Positions 1 through 7,275 of a stretch of DNA of 38,744 nt are shown here, one piece after another. Source of the DNA: PZPK01 sp041590075 (GTDB lineage: Bacteria; Pseudomonadota; Gammaproteobacteria; Pseudomonadales; Oleiphilaceae); NCBI GenBank assembly GCA_041590075.1, contig JBFHUL010000027.1, forward strand, positions 1-38,744, in the 5' to 3' direction. The notes under the pieces were generated by a model. It was not told where the DNA came from and did not search any database. It worked only from the letters and a program-made list of their open reading frames with translations. The first letter of the stretch is position 1, and every line of letters begins with the position of its first letter. Both the position numbers and the translations under genes were made by a program.

Positions 1-80
1 ATCGGGAATTTCATGGGATGATGCTCGCAGCACTGCTTCGCTGCCGGAAACCAAAACCTATGAGGCGGCAGCGCCGGCAT
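1..80 (-). CDS. Possible start of an unrecognised gene running off the left edge
   Basis: An open frame starts with ATG at 80 and stays open for 26 codons to the window edge. The start is preceded by GGAGGG at 86-91, a strong Shine-Dalgarno sequence 5 bases from the ATG. The visible residues (MPALPPHRFWFPAAKQCC and onward) do not suggest a family to me. The frame begins only about 15 bases after the terminator that closes the polysaccharide operon, so it either relies on read-through or is spurious. There is no room for a separate promoter unless that promoter overlaps the terminator. Confidence 0.35.
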   Translation of the reverse strand, partial: MPALPPHRFWFPAAKQCCEHHPMKFP

Positions 81-94
81 GTAATCCCTCCAAT

Positions 95-125
95 AAAAAA
101 GCCACCCGGACGGATGGCTTTTTCT
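95..125 (-). terminator. Rho-independent terminator of the polysaccharide operon, probably bidirectional
   Basis: A-rich bases and GCCA (96-104) pair with TGGC and T bases (115-123), with an extra CC/GG pairing near the loop. Read on the minus strand the hairpin is followed by TTTTTTATT. It sits 30 bases beyond the stop of the glycosyltransferase gene. The flanking A and T runs would let it work on both strands. Confidence 0.8.
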
Positions 126-154
126 CCTACACATGCACGATCCACGTAATGCGC

Positions 155-1102
155 TTATGCCGCCATCGGCAGCGGTTTTCGCCCTTGCAGCAGCGCAACG
201 AGGGCCATGCGCATACTCCACCAACGGTGCCGCAGGCCATGGCGTTTGGCGCGCGCGTCGGCCAGCAGGCGCTTCGCAGGCGCCAATCGCCCAATACGAA
301 TGTTGAGTGATGCGATGTGCAGCAAGTGCGCGCCACAGTAATCCAGCACCGCTTCGCCTACTTCGGTATTTTCCAGCGAGCTCGCGACGCGCTGTGTCAA
401 GCGTTGGCTGAACGGACACTCATCGTCGGGAATAATACGGTCACAGGCGCGATTACTGCTGTCGACGCGATAGAACAGGAGCACCGAGGGCGTATAGGCA
501 ATATTCAGCTGTAATGCCGCACGGGCAAAAAAATCCTGATCTTCACCCATGGCTTCCCCTTCCGGAAATCCGCCAATCACCTTCACCGCTGCGCGTCGGA
601 TACAGAACGAGGACGTCATGAAGGGCAAATCACCGCGTGCGCCCACGTCAAAATAATCAGCGAGTAACTGCGGTTCAGCCGGCATCTTTGCGAAACGTAT
701 TTTAGGGTCACGATAGCTGTTCTCACCCTCAAGCACTTGATACGCCGAGGCGAAACAATCGGCTTCCGGAAATCGCTGCACCATTGCCAGCATCTCCTCG
801 AGGTAGTGGGGTTCCCACAGGTCATCCGCGTCCAGAAAGGCCAGCAGTTCGCAACGGGCTTCGGCAATACCACGATTACGCGCTGCCGATACACCGCCAT
901 TGGGCTGGCGAATCAAACGGATGTGTTCTCCCCGCTCTTGCGCCAGCCAATTCGGGCCACCGTCGGTGGAACCATCATCCACGACAATAATTTCTGCCGC
1001 GGCAACCGTCTGCTTCAGCACGCTATCAATCGTGCGCACCACATCCGCAATCTTGTTATACAAAGGAATAATCACACTTACTGTAGGTTTGGCGATAGAC
1101 AT
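155..1102 (-). CDS. Family 2 (GT-A) glycosyltransferase
   Basis: Predicted to transfer a sugar from a nucleotide donor onto the growing lipid-linked repeat unit at the inner face of the cytoplasmic membrane. The protein is 315 aa. It shows the GT2 N-terminus (PTVSVIIPLYN at about 6-16), the nucleotide-binding VVDDGSTDGG (about 40-49), NGGVSAARNRG (68-78) and the DXD-type metal motif DADD at 91-94. The start at 1102 was chosen because it follows GGAG and gives the canonical N-terminus; an in-frame ATG 22 codons earlier would add a non-homologous leader. The gene overlaps the end of the upstream pyruvyl transferase gene by 47 bases, so the two are probably translationally coupled. It is the last gene before the terminator. 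Donor and acceptor cannot be told from sequence. Confidence 0.9.
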   Translation of the reverse strand: MSIAKPTVSVIIPLYNKIADVVRTIDSVLKQTVAAAEIIVVDDGSTDGGPNWLAQERGEHIRLIRQPNGGVSAARNRGIAEARCELLAFLDADDLWEPHYLEEMLAMVQRFPEADCFASAYQVLEGENSYRDPKIRFAKMPAEPQLLADYFDVGARGDLPFMTSSFCIRRAAVKVIGGFPEGEAMGEDQDFFARAALQLNIAYTPSVLLFYRVDSSNRACDRIIPDDECPFSQRLTQRVASSLENTEVGEAVLDYCGAHLLHIASLNIRIGRLAPAKRLLADARAKRHGLRHRWWSMRMALVALLQGRKPLPMAA

Positions 1103-2186
1103 CACTATTTCTCCAATTATTAACCGATAAATTTGCTGCTTGCTGCACCGGCATGGCCGGCATTTCAAATCCTTGTTGCACGCCCTCGCTCAACAGGTGC
1201 GCAAGAGAATATGGATACAGGTCGTTGATATTGACGCGGTAAGCGCTGGGCATACCAATTTGCTCACACCACCCTGCACACTTGGGGTGATAGTTGAGAG
1301 AGAGCACGGGAGTGTTGCACATGAAGGCCAGTACCGAGGCGTGCAAGCGCATACATAAAGCCACCTTAAATCCGGCCATACGCTGCATCACACGCAGAGG
1401 ATGCGCATCGTACTCAACAAAATGCTTTGGCGTTTTAGTGTCCATCAACGAGGCCAGTTCATAATGCACCTGACGATCACCAAGCTGGGTATGGCCATTG
1501 AAGTCAATAAAATGAATGGCTTCTCCGGTCAGCACATGCGCCAAGTCGAGTGCATGGGCAAGCACCGCAAGCCGCCGGCGTTCTTTTTCAGGATCACCAA
1601 CTAAACGCTCAGTGGGACACAGGCACACTGCAATCCCCTGCCGAACTAAGGTCTGCGGTGTGTGACTGGCGAGATGCAATAGCGATGGCGCCAGGTCGAA
1701 GGTCAGCTCAACCCTGGCACGTGGCGCAATCGCTTCGGCAATGGCTTTGCTTTCGGCGTCGCGCACGCCTACATAGTGACACTCGTTCAAAAATCGGGCA
1801 CAGGCTTGCTCCGCACGCACATTGACAAACGGGCCGAGGCCCACCCCCAACGCAAGATGCTCCCGCGCACCCGCTAGCTTCAATAAGTGTCGCTTGAGGT
1901 TAATATCGCGCGCATTATGAAATACCGAACCGCCGCCAAAAATAATACGTTCAGACCCTGCCGCACAGCGGTACTGACGCAGACGATTCTGGGCCGGAAA
2001 GCGTTGGGCTTCGCACAAGGTCGCGCTGGTAGTTCCCAGCTCATGCATACTTAAAGTGCGGGGTGAGTTCACGACGAATTGTTGATCACCCAAGAACTCG
2101 CGCGCCCCAAGTGCCGTGGCCAGCAACAGGGCATCGTCGCCACTGTTCTGCATGCCGTAATACCCCACCAGGTAGGTCTTATTCAT
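1056..2186 (-). CDS. Polysaccharide pyruvyl transferase family protein
   Basis: A 376-aa CsaB/WcaK-like protein, expected to add a ketal-linked pyruvate from phosphoenolpyruvate to a sugar of the polysaccharide. The family's N-terminal glycine-rich stretch GYYGMQNSGDDALL (about 8-21) is clear. So are the middle FGGGSVFHNARD and the C-terminal MRLHASVLAFMCNTPVLSLNY, which matches the R-L-H element of this fold. AAGGAG precedes the start, and only one base separates it from the stop of the Wzy-like gene, so the three genes form one operon. Pyruvylation would give the polymer a negative charge; that is family knowledge, and the acceptor sugar is unknown. Confidence 0.88.
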   Translation of the reverse strand: MNKTYLVGYYGMQNSGDDALLLATALGAREFLGDQQFVVNSPRTLSMHELGTTSATLCEAQRFPAQNRLRQYRCAAGSERIIFGGGSVFHNARDINLKRHLLKLAGAREHLALGVGLGPFVNVRAEQACARFLNECHYVGVRDAESKAIAEAIAPRARVELTFDLAPSLLHLASHTPQTLVRQGIAVCLCPTERLVGDPEKERRRLAVLAHALDLAHVLTGEAIHFIDFNGHTQLGDRQVHYELASLMDTKTPKHFVEYDAHPLRVMQRMAGFKVALCMRLHASVLAFMCNTPVLSLNYHPKCAGWCEQIGMPSAYRVNINDLYPYSLAHLLSEGVQQGFEMPAMPVQQAANLSVNNWRNSDVYRQTYSKCDYSFV

Positions 2187-2187
2187 A

Positions 2188-3462
2188 CTACAAATCTCCT
2201 TCTCTCAGGGGGTTAAGAGCCATGCCAATCCAAATCAAGGCAGGCCAGTAGATGTAAGCGAGAATTTCGAGATTCTCGAAAAAACTGTAGGCCGTAATCA
2301 CCAGCAGCATTAGAAATGCGGCCTGTGCACCGGGCACGGCGAAGGACCGCCAAAACAGATAAATCAGACACAATAACAGGGGCACGGCGAGGGCCAGCAG
2401 TCCAACCAGACCCTTCACGAACAGCAGTCCGTACCAGCTGTGATGACTGCCAATCGGCATGTACTCGACGAGCTTGGGGCCACGCTCGACGATGCCGTGT
2501 CCCCACACAGGCGCTTCACTTTCCCAGCGTTGTACCGCAATAGTGGCCAGTGCCGCGCGCACGCGTGTTGAGCCCGCCCGGCTATCTTTCACTTGCTGGT
2601 GCGCATCCTGAACACCGCTAATGAGTGGCTGCCCCAGCAGAAGAACCGATGAAAACACCACACCCGCCATCATAATTAGCCTTGCACTCGCCATATGACG
2701 GATCATCACCAACGCCGGCAACAACAGGAGGAAGATGGCCCACCCTGCACGCGACTGACAGAAAAAGCACATGACGGCCGCCCCCGTCATGCCGGCTCTG
2801 CGCCAGAAGCCGTGCTGCTCGCGCGAACAGATGACCAACAGTAAACAGCTCAACAAACCTGCCGCGGGCGCCCAGGGCGTAAAGAAAGACCAACGGGGGC
2901 GACCCGTTTCGGGATTCATACCAAACAAACCGACTTCGAAGGTACTGATCGGGCCACCAATCGCTTTGAGCGGCGACACATACAAGGGCCCATCCATCCC
3001 CACGGCAATGGCTGGAATCGACAGTACGACAAACAGCAATGATTGGGAGGCCAGCAAGCAGCATGCGCGCACCAGAACTTGTGGACGAATATCGAGCATC
3101 GCCCCCAACAAGGGAAACAACGCCAACAAGGCCCAGCCCTTGGCCCAGCCAATGCTGGACTTGATGGTGGTGCCCATGCCCAGTTGAAATTCACTATGCG
3201 CCATCAGTAAGGCGACCAACATCATCACCATACCCACGACCCACACCCACACCAGCACCGGCACTGAGGCCGAAGGTGTCCAGCGCCCTGCCACAAAGGC
3301 GCGCAGCACCATCACTGAAAACAGGGCCCAACCGATGAGGGAGCCGGCTACATATAAGGTGCCGGTGAGATACAGCAGGTAGGTTGCCGCAATCGCCGTA
3401 AACACCAGTCGCTCTTCGCTGTTGCGCACTACGCTGGATTTGCGTGTAACTGACTGAGACAT
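2188..3462 (-). CDS. O-antigen ligase/polymerase (Wzy/WaaL-like) membrane protein
   Basis: A 424-aa protein with about ten hydrophobic segments. It has a polar stretch late in the chain ending in SHHSWYGLLFVKGLVG, which resembles the H-N-x2-L...G-L-x-G signature of the large periplasmic loop in Wzy_C/O-antigen ligase proteins. It probably polymerises lipid-linked repeat units on the periplasmic face. The start at 3462 (MSQSVTRKSS) follows AGGG; a start 19 codons upstream is possible but would lie close to the predicted transcription start. The gene begins the third block of the locus, behind its own sigma-54 type promoter. Family members are hard to divide into polymerase and ligase; polymerase is favoured by the neighbouring export genes. 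Confidence 0.82.
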   Translation of the reverse strand: MSQSVTRKSSVVRNSEERLVFTAIAATYLLYLTGTLYVAGSLIGWALFSVMVLRAFVAGRWTPSASVPVLVWVWVVGMVMMLVALLMAHSEFQLGMGTTIKSSIGWAKGWALLALFPLLGAMLDIRPQVLVRACCLLASQSLLFVVLSIPAIAVGMDGPLYVSPLKAIGGPISTFEVGLFGMNPETGRPRWSFFTPWAPAAGLLSCLLLVICSREQHGFWRRAGMTGAAVMCFFCQSRAGWAIFLLLLPALVMIRHMASARLIMMAGVVFSSVLLLGQPLISGVQDAHQQVKDSRAGSTRVRAALATIAVQRWESEAPVWGHGIVERGPKLVEYMPIGSHHSWYGLLFVKGLVGLLALAVPLLLCLIYLFWRSFAVPGAQAAFLMLLVITAYSFFENLEILAYIYWPALIWIGMALNPLREGDL

Positions 3463-3507
3463 AAATCGCCCTGCGTACCAAATAATGGATGGGAATACCG
3501 AGGGTAT

Positions 3508-3523
3508 TGCAGGCCCCATGCCA
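3508..3523 (-). promoter_or_regulatory. Candidate sigma-54 (-24/-12) promoter of the Wzy-like operon
   Basis: Minus-strand TGGCATGGGGCCTGCA has GG at 3522-3521 and GC at 3510-3509. This is the fixed spacing of a -24/-12 promoter (consensus TGGCAC-N5-TTGCW). Transcription would start near 3497, leaving a leader of about 35 bases before the ATG at 3462. The paired box lies at 3546-3558. Confidence 0.65.
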
Positions 3524-3529
3524 GTTCAC

Positions 3530-3554
3530 AAAAACACTGTAATACACTGTTTTT
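3530..3554. promoter_or_regulatory. Operator-like repeat next to the sigma-54 promoter
   Basis: ACACTGT occurs at 3534-3540 and again at 3544-3550, exactly 10 bp apart. AAAAACA at 3530-3536 mirrors TGTTTTT at 3548-3554, making an imperfect 25-bp palindrome. It fills the extra helical turn between the -24 element and the shared A-rich box, which is absent at the other two promoters of the locus. It could bind an additional regulator. Confidence 0.45.
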
Positions 3555-3558
3555 ATTG
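3546..3558 (-). promoter_or_regulatory. Shared A-rich upstream box (CAATAAAAACAGT)
   Basis: Matches the boxes at 6438-6450 and 8585-8597 at 12 of 13 positions and lies 22 bp upstream of the TGGCA element. The same strand and gene class are used at all three places. Confidence 0.55.
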
Positions 3559-3683
3559 ATGTTAAATGCAAACCAGAAAAAACCAAACAGGCCCTGAGAA
3601 GCACAATTCGCACTCTGCAATGCAAGCGCTTTGCAAAATAGGACGCGCCGCTTCAGGGAGCGGGAGACACCGAGGAAAAAACG

Positions 3684-5090
3684 TTAATCGGGACTGTGTT
3701 GCAGAAGGCGTGCAATCAGATAGCCCCGCTGCCAGATAATAAGTAGCGCAACCGTGACGAAGAAAAAGCCGGCGAGACCACCGGCCACCGCGACCATCGT
3801 TGATGGACTGGTTTGTTGAATGGGCGTATTGGGAGAGGTAAGCAACTGAATCACCGGATACGAAGCGAATACATCCGCTTTGCCCGCCTCAAGGCGCGCA
3901 GCCGCCGAAGTATAGACCGCCTCAGCCAAGTCGTATTCACGCTTAAGTGCCTCCAGCTCTTTGGATTCTCGGGCCAGAATGCGTAGCTTATCGTCCAGTA
4001 ACGACGCCGAGGCTTCCAGCTCTGTGATACGGGCATCGGTGCCCTGCAGCGACGCGTAGGCATCGAGCAACTGACCGAACAGGCGCGAACGATCTGGACT
4101 GTTATCCAGATTCACGGTATGTAGCACTTTGGCGTTCACGCTACCCAAGAGGGTCGCGCTGCGGTCGAAGGTGGCCTGTTGTGCAAATTCGAGGCGTTTC
4201 TGGCTCGCTTTGACCTTGGGGTGATTTTTACCCCAAGTAGAACGATACTCACTGTACTGCTGGGCACTGTGATCAAGCTCTTTGAGCAGGCTGCGAAACT
4301 GTGTGTCGGTCTGCAATGAAAATGCCTGCCCCGCCAGCCCCGGGGACACACCCAAATCGAAGCTCAATTGATTCACAAAATTCTGCTGCCGGTTCCGCTC
4401 CGCTTCGGCGAACAGCATTTCTGAACGCACCTGTGTAAGCGTGCTCATCATCTGGGTTACCTGCATTTCATCGATCAGCAGCGACTGCTCCTGAAAACGC
4501 ACCAGTGATTCGCGCGTTTGATGTAAACGATCCTGATACTGCGCCAAAACACTCATGACACTCTGATCACGGCGCAGGGCTTCATCCGCACGCAGCGCAT
4601 CGAGATGCATCTGGAAGGCATTGTAAAGCGCCCAGGCTTTCTCTTTCGCCATCGCACCGTTGCCCGCCTTCACCTGCACCTCGATAATGCTTGTTTGTTC
4701 GGTAAGTTTGATTTTTGGCTGCCCAAACCCTTTTTCAGACATATTCAGATGCTCAGCAGCATGGGCGATCACTTCACGGCTTTTAAGCATCTCTTTGTAG
4801 TTCACCCGCGGATTGAAACTCGCCCCCGCGAACGGTGATTTCGTATCCGACTTCGCCTGCCCCACATTGTCGATCTGAAAACTCGAACTGGAACCCGACC
4901 CCGGCAATACCAGCGCCATATTGCTGCTGAACACCGGCTCACGGCCCAGATAGACCAGAACCATCACGCAAATCAGACCGTACGACAGCAAGCCCCACAA
5001 AAGATAAGGATTCCGCCATCGCTGCATTCTTTTTGCACGGCGCAGATCCGCATGAGTAGGCAGCTTGATTTGCTTATGGGCATCAATCAT
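3684..5090 (-). CDS. Wzz/GumC-like polysaccharide co-polymerase (chain length determinant)
   Basis: Predicted inner-membrane protein of 468 aa that works with the Wza-like channel to set chain length and move polymer to the outer membrane. One membrane segment lies at about 29-49 and a second at about 432-452. Between them is a long periplasmic part with extended helical, coiled-coil-like stretches (about 160-400), the standard polysaccharide co-polymerase layout. The protein ends soon after the second segment, so there is no fused tyrosine kinase. GGGAGG precedes the start, and it follows the Wza-like gene by 11 bases, forming a two-gene operon. No separate BY-kinase gene is visible in the window. 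Confidence 0.88.
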   Translation of the reverse strand: MIDAHKQIKLPTHADLRRAKRMQRWRNPYLLWGLLSYGLICVMVLVYLGREPVFSSNMALVLPGSGSSSSFQIDNVGQAKSDTKSPFAGASFNPRVNYKEMLKSREVIAHAAEHLNMSEKGFGQPKIKLTEQTSIIEVQVKAGNGAMAKEKAWALYNAFQMHLDALRADEALRRDQSVMSVLAQYQDRLHQTRESLVRFQEQSLLIDEMQVTQMMSTLTQVRSEMLFAEAERNRQQNFVNQLSFDLGVSPGLAGQAFSLQTDTQFRSLLKELDHSAQQYSEYRSTWGKNHPKVKASQKRLEFAQQATFDRSATLLGSVNAKVLHTVNLDNSPDRSRLFGQLLDAYASLQGTDARITELEASASLLDDKLRILARESKELEALKREYDLAEAVYTSAAARLEAGKADVFASYPVIQLLTSPNTPIQQTSPSTMVAVAGGLAGFFFVTVALLIIWQRGYLIARLLQHSPD

Positions 5091-5101
5091 GTCCGACCTC
5101 C

Positions 5102-6358
5102 CTACAGCGCGCGCAAGGGGTTGATGATATCCAACATAAAGCGGGCAAGATCACGGATATTGGTAATATCAGAATCGTAGCAGGCGACCGCATCGTTAGG
5201 CATCAATAAGGGATTGTGGGTATCATCGTGCGCAAATCGCATCAGTGCTTCCACAGAGCGTTCCACCACCCGAAAATCACCGCTTATCGGGTCTGTGCTG
5301 GCGACCACCACTTTACGCGGGGCATCGGTCCATTGCCCGCCGCCCACACAGTTGGCCGAAACCGCAGCCTGCAAAAGCCGCGCGCCATAGGGCAAATTTG
5401 AACTGAACCGGCCCACCGCGGCGTTGGCATTAGAGTTCGCGCTCTCGGTAAGGTTCGACATAAATACGCGAAATCCTTTGGGTGTAATCTGGCTGGGACG
5501 CACCAACTCCTGACGGACACAACCGATACTGGGCACGATGACTTTATCGCCGGCGATCAAAGGTACATCCAAAACGGGATCACCCGAAAGCACCCCTCCC
5601 AGATCCACATTAAAGTGCCAACCATTGCGTACCAGTACCGCGCGCTCAATCATGGCATCCGGGCGGATACCCGAAGCGGCGCGCAAGGCTTCGGTCAGTA
5701 ATCGCGTGCTGCGATAATCACCAAACGCCGCGGTCTTCTCATCATGCTTGCCTTCAGCGTGATGTTTATTGATGTAATGCCGCCCCGGTTGAAATACCGC
5801 CCCGCTCACCACTACATCGATTTCTGCCCACTCCAATACCTGCACATTTACCGAAATCGTCGCGGCCTGAAACATTTCAGCACGCACCAGCGCCAACTCG
5901 ATTTTTTCAGCGACCTGATACACATCCAGCCCGCGAATACGAATACCATGTAAATACGGGAGGTTAATGCCCCCCTGAGGGCTCACCACGTAGCGTCCGC
6001 TGAAGCCCTCACCGTTCTCGATCACGACCTCGATCAAATCACCCGGGCTCAACACCGCATCCTTCCCCATCACCGCTGGCGCAGTGCGGGCAGCGCTGAG
6101 TTCGGGCAGCGCCTGAAGGGAATCCAGGGGCGCGTCACACAATTGATAGAGCGCATCGACCGGAGGCGCTGGCTCTTTCTGCGCGGCGACCTTGTGCACA
6201 TGTGGCGCTGGCCCAGCATTCGCGTGTTGAGGATCACGCAGGGCATGGTGTTGTGTGCAACCGCTTAACATCAGCCACATTCCGAGGAAGACGAGCCATG
6301 TCGACGCAGAGGACGATCCAGCCATGGTGTTGATGTGATGTGACTTCCTACTACTCAT
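5102..6358 (-). CDS. Wza-like polysaccharide export outer-membrane lipoprotein
   Basis: An OPX-family lipoprotein of 418 aa, expected to form the outer-membrane exit channel. A hydrophobic signal at about 20-33 ends in the lipobox LSGC with Cys34. The export domain begins with AVLSPGDLIEVVI (about 101-113), and SLBB-type ligand-binding stretches follow (for example SGAVFQPGRHYI). The start at 6358 follows AGGTG at a 10-base spacing; a later ATG (codon 12) is possible but its AGGAAG lies 19 bases away. The gene is first in its block, about 42 bases from the predicted sigma-54 start site. The histidine-rich mature N-terminus (HH at 37-38, then several His to about 55) is unusual but of unknown meaning. 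Confidence 0.9.
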   Translation of the reverse strand: MSSRKSHHINTMAGSSSASTWLVFLGMWLMLSGCTQHHALRDPQHANAGPAPHVHKVAAQKEPAPPVDALYQLCDAPLDSLQALPELSAARTAPAVMGKDAVLSPGDLIEVVIENGEGFSGRYVVSPQGGINLPYLHGIRIRGLDVYQVAEKIELALVRAEMFQAATISVNVQVLEWAEIDVVVSGAVFQPGRHYINKHHAEGKHDEKTAAFGDYRSTRLLTEALRAASGIRPDAMIERAVLVRNGWHFNVDLGGVLSGDPVLDVPLIAGDKVIVPSIGCVRQELVRPSQITPKGFRVFMSNLTESANSNANAAVGRFSSNLPYGARLLQAAVSANCVGGGQWTDAPRKVVVASTDPISGDFRVVERSVEALMRFAHDDTHNPLLMPNDAVACYDSDITNIRDLARFMLDIINPLRAL

Positions 6359-6410
6359 ACGGTTTAGACACCTGCTTATTACCTACCTTAAAACGGTTCA
6401 CAGAGACGTT

Positions 6411-6426
6411 TGCAAAGCAGATGCCA
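6411..6426 (-). promoter_or_regulatory. Candidate sigma-54 (-24/-12) promoter of the export operon
   Basis: Minus-strand TGGCATCTGCTTTGCA fits TGGCAC-N5-TTGCW with one mismatch; GG lies at 6425-6424 and GC at 6413-6412. The predicted start is near 6400, giving a leader of about 42 bases before the Wza-like gene. This is the best of the three matches in the locus. The rest of the 228-base gap (6359-6586) is AT-rich and holds no gene I can support. Confidence 0.7.
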
Positions 6427-6437
6427 ACTCATATCTA

Positions 6438-6450
6438 ATTGTTTTTATTG
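6438..6450 (-). promoter_or_regulatory. Shared A-rich upstream box (CAATAAAAACAAT)
   Basis: Identical over 13 bp to the box at 8585-8597, and the identity extends one further base upstream (A). It lies 11 bp upstream of the TGGCA element at 6426. Confidence 0.6.
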
Positions 6451-6586
6451 TATTTTATATTATTTATTAGATTGCAAAATGCAGGAATTCGCGAAATGGG
6501 AGTCAGGATGGGAAACCAAAACGCGTGCGGTTACTGTGAACACAGCCCGCACGCAATGCGTAAGATTAACGCGCTGCTGAAAATAG

Positions 6587-7270
6587 CTAGTACGCCCCGC
6601 GACCAAATACCACCACAGGAATCGTCGCGAACATGATGCGTATATCTTCCCAGATACTTTGTGCGCGCACATAACTCAGGTCCAGATCGATCTGTTGTTC
6701 AAAGGTGGTGTCGGCACGACCAGATACCTGCCACAGCCCCGTCAATCCGGGCGTTGCCTGTAAACGGCCTCGCGCGCGCAGGGTGTAGGCGTCGGTTTCC
6801 TTTTCCAATGCAGGGCGCGGACCAATCAGCGCCATATCGCCTTTTAGTACGTTAATCAGCTGTGGTAACTCATCAATGGAAAATTTACGGATAATGCGTC
6901 CAACTGCCGTGACGCGGGGGTCGTGGAAAAACTTCTGGCAGACACCTTCGCGATCACTTTGCATCGCACTCACATCCACATATTTAGGGTCTGATGCCAT
7001 GCGCATGGAGCGAAACTTGTACAGTTTAAAGCGACGACCGTGTCGCCCTACCCGAATCTGGGTAAACAAAGCGTTGCCGGGGCTTTCGCATCGGATAATC
7101 GCCGCCGTGAGCAACAACAAGGGTGCGAGTACACACAATGCGATTGCGGCGAGCGCTTGTTGCAAACCCAGAGGTAAACCGGCCGAATCATGCGTCTGGA
7201 TGCGCTCACTTGCTTGGCGGTTCTCTTCATAGCGGGTGAATATATTGGCGGAAATACTCATACTGCTCAT
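6587..7270 (-). CDS. Polyprenyl-phosphate sugar-1-phosphate transferase (initiating sugar transferase)
   Basis: Predicted to start the repeat unit by moving a sugar phosphate from a nucleotide sugar onto undecaprenyl phosphate. The protein is 227 aa, the small PssY/PglC-like form. It has one membrane segment at about 38-59, KFRSMR at 85-90, the catalytic DE pair at 133-134 within SIDELPQLINVLKGDM, then LIGPRP (148-153) and PGLTGLWQVSGR. AGAGGA precedes the start. The gap to the upstream fusion gene is 5 bases, so they share the promoter at 8557-8572. All catalytic motifs are present, in contrast to the degenerate copy fused in that neighbour. Confidence 0.92.
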   Translation of the reverse strand: MSSMSISANIFTRYEENRQASERIQTHDSAGLPLGLQQALAAIALCVLAPLLLLTAAIIRCESPGNALFTQIRVGRHGRRFKLYKFRSMRMASDPKYVDVSAMQSDREGVCQKFFHDPRVTAVGRIIRKFSIDELPQLINVLKGDMALIGPRPALEKETDAYTLRARGRLQATPGLTGLWQVSGRADTTFEQQIDLDLSYVRAQSIWEDIRIMFATIPVVVFGRGAY

Positions 7271-7275
7271 GGTGA

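Noticed and set aside
3546..3558. The A-rich boxes as IHF sites
   Set aside because: IHF needs WATCAA-N4-TTR; the TTR half is missing in all three copies.
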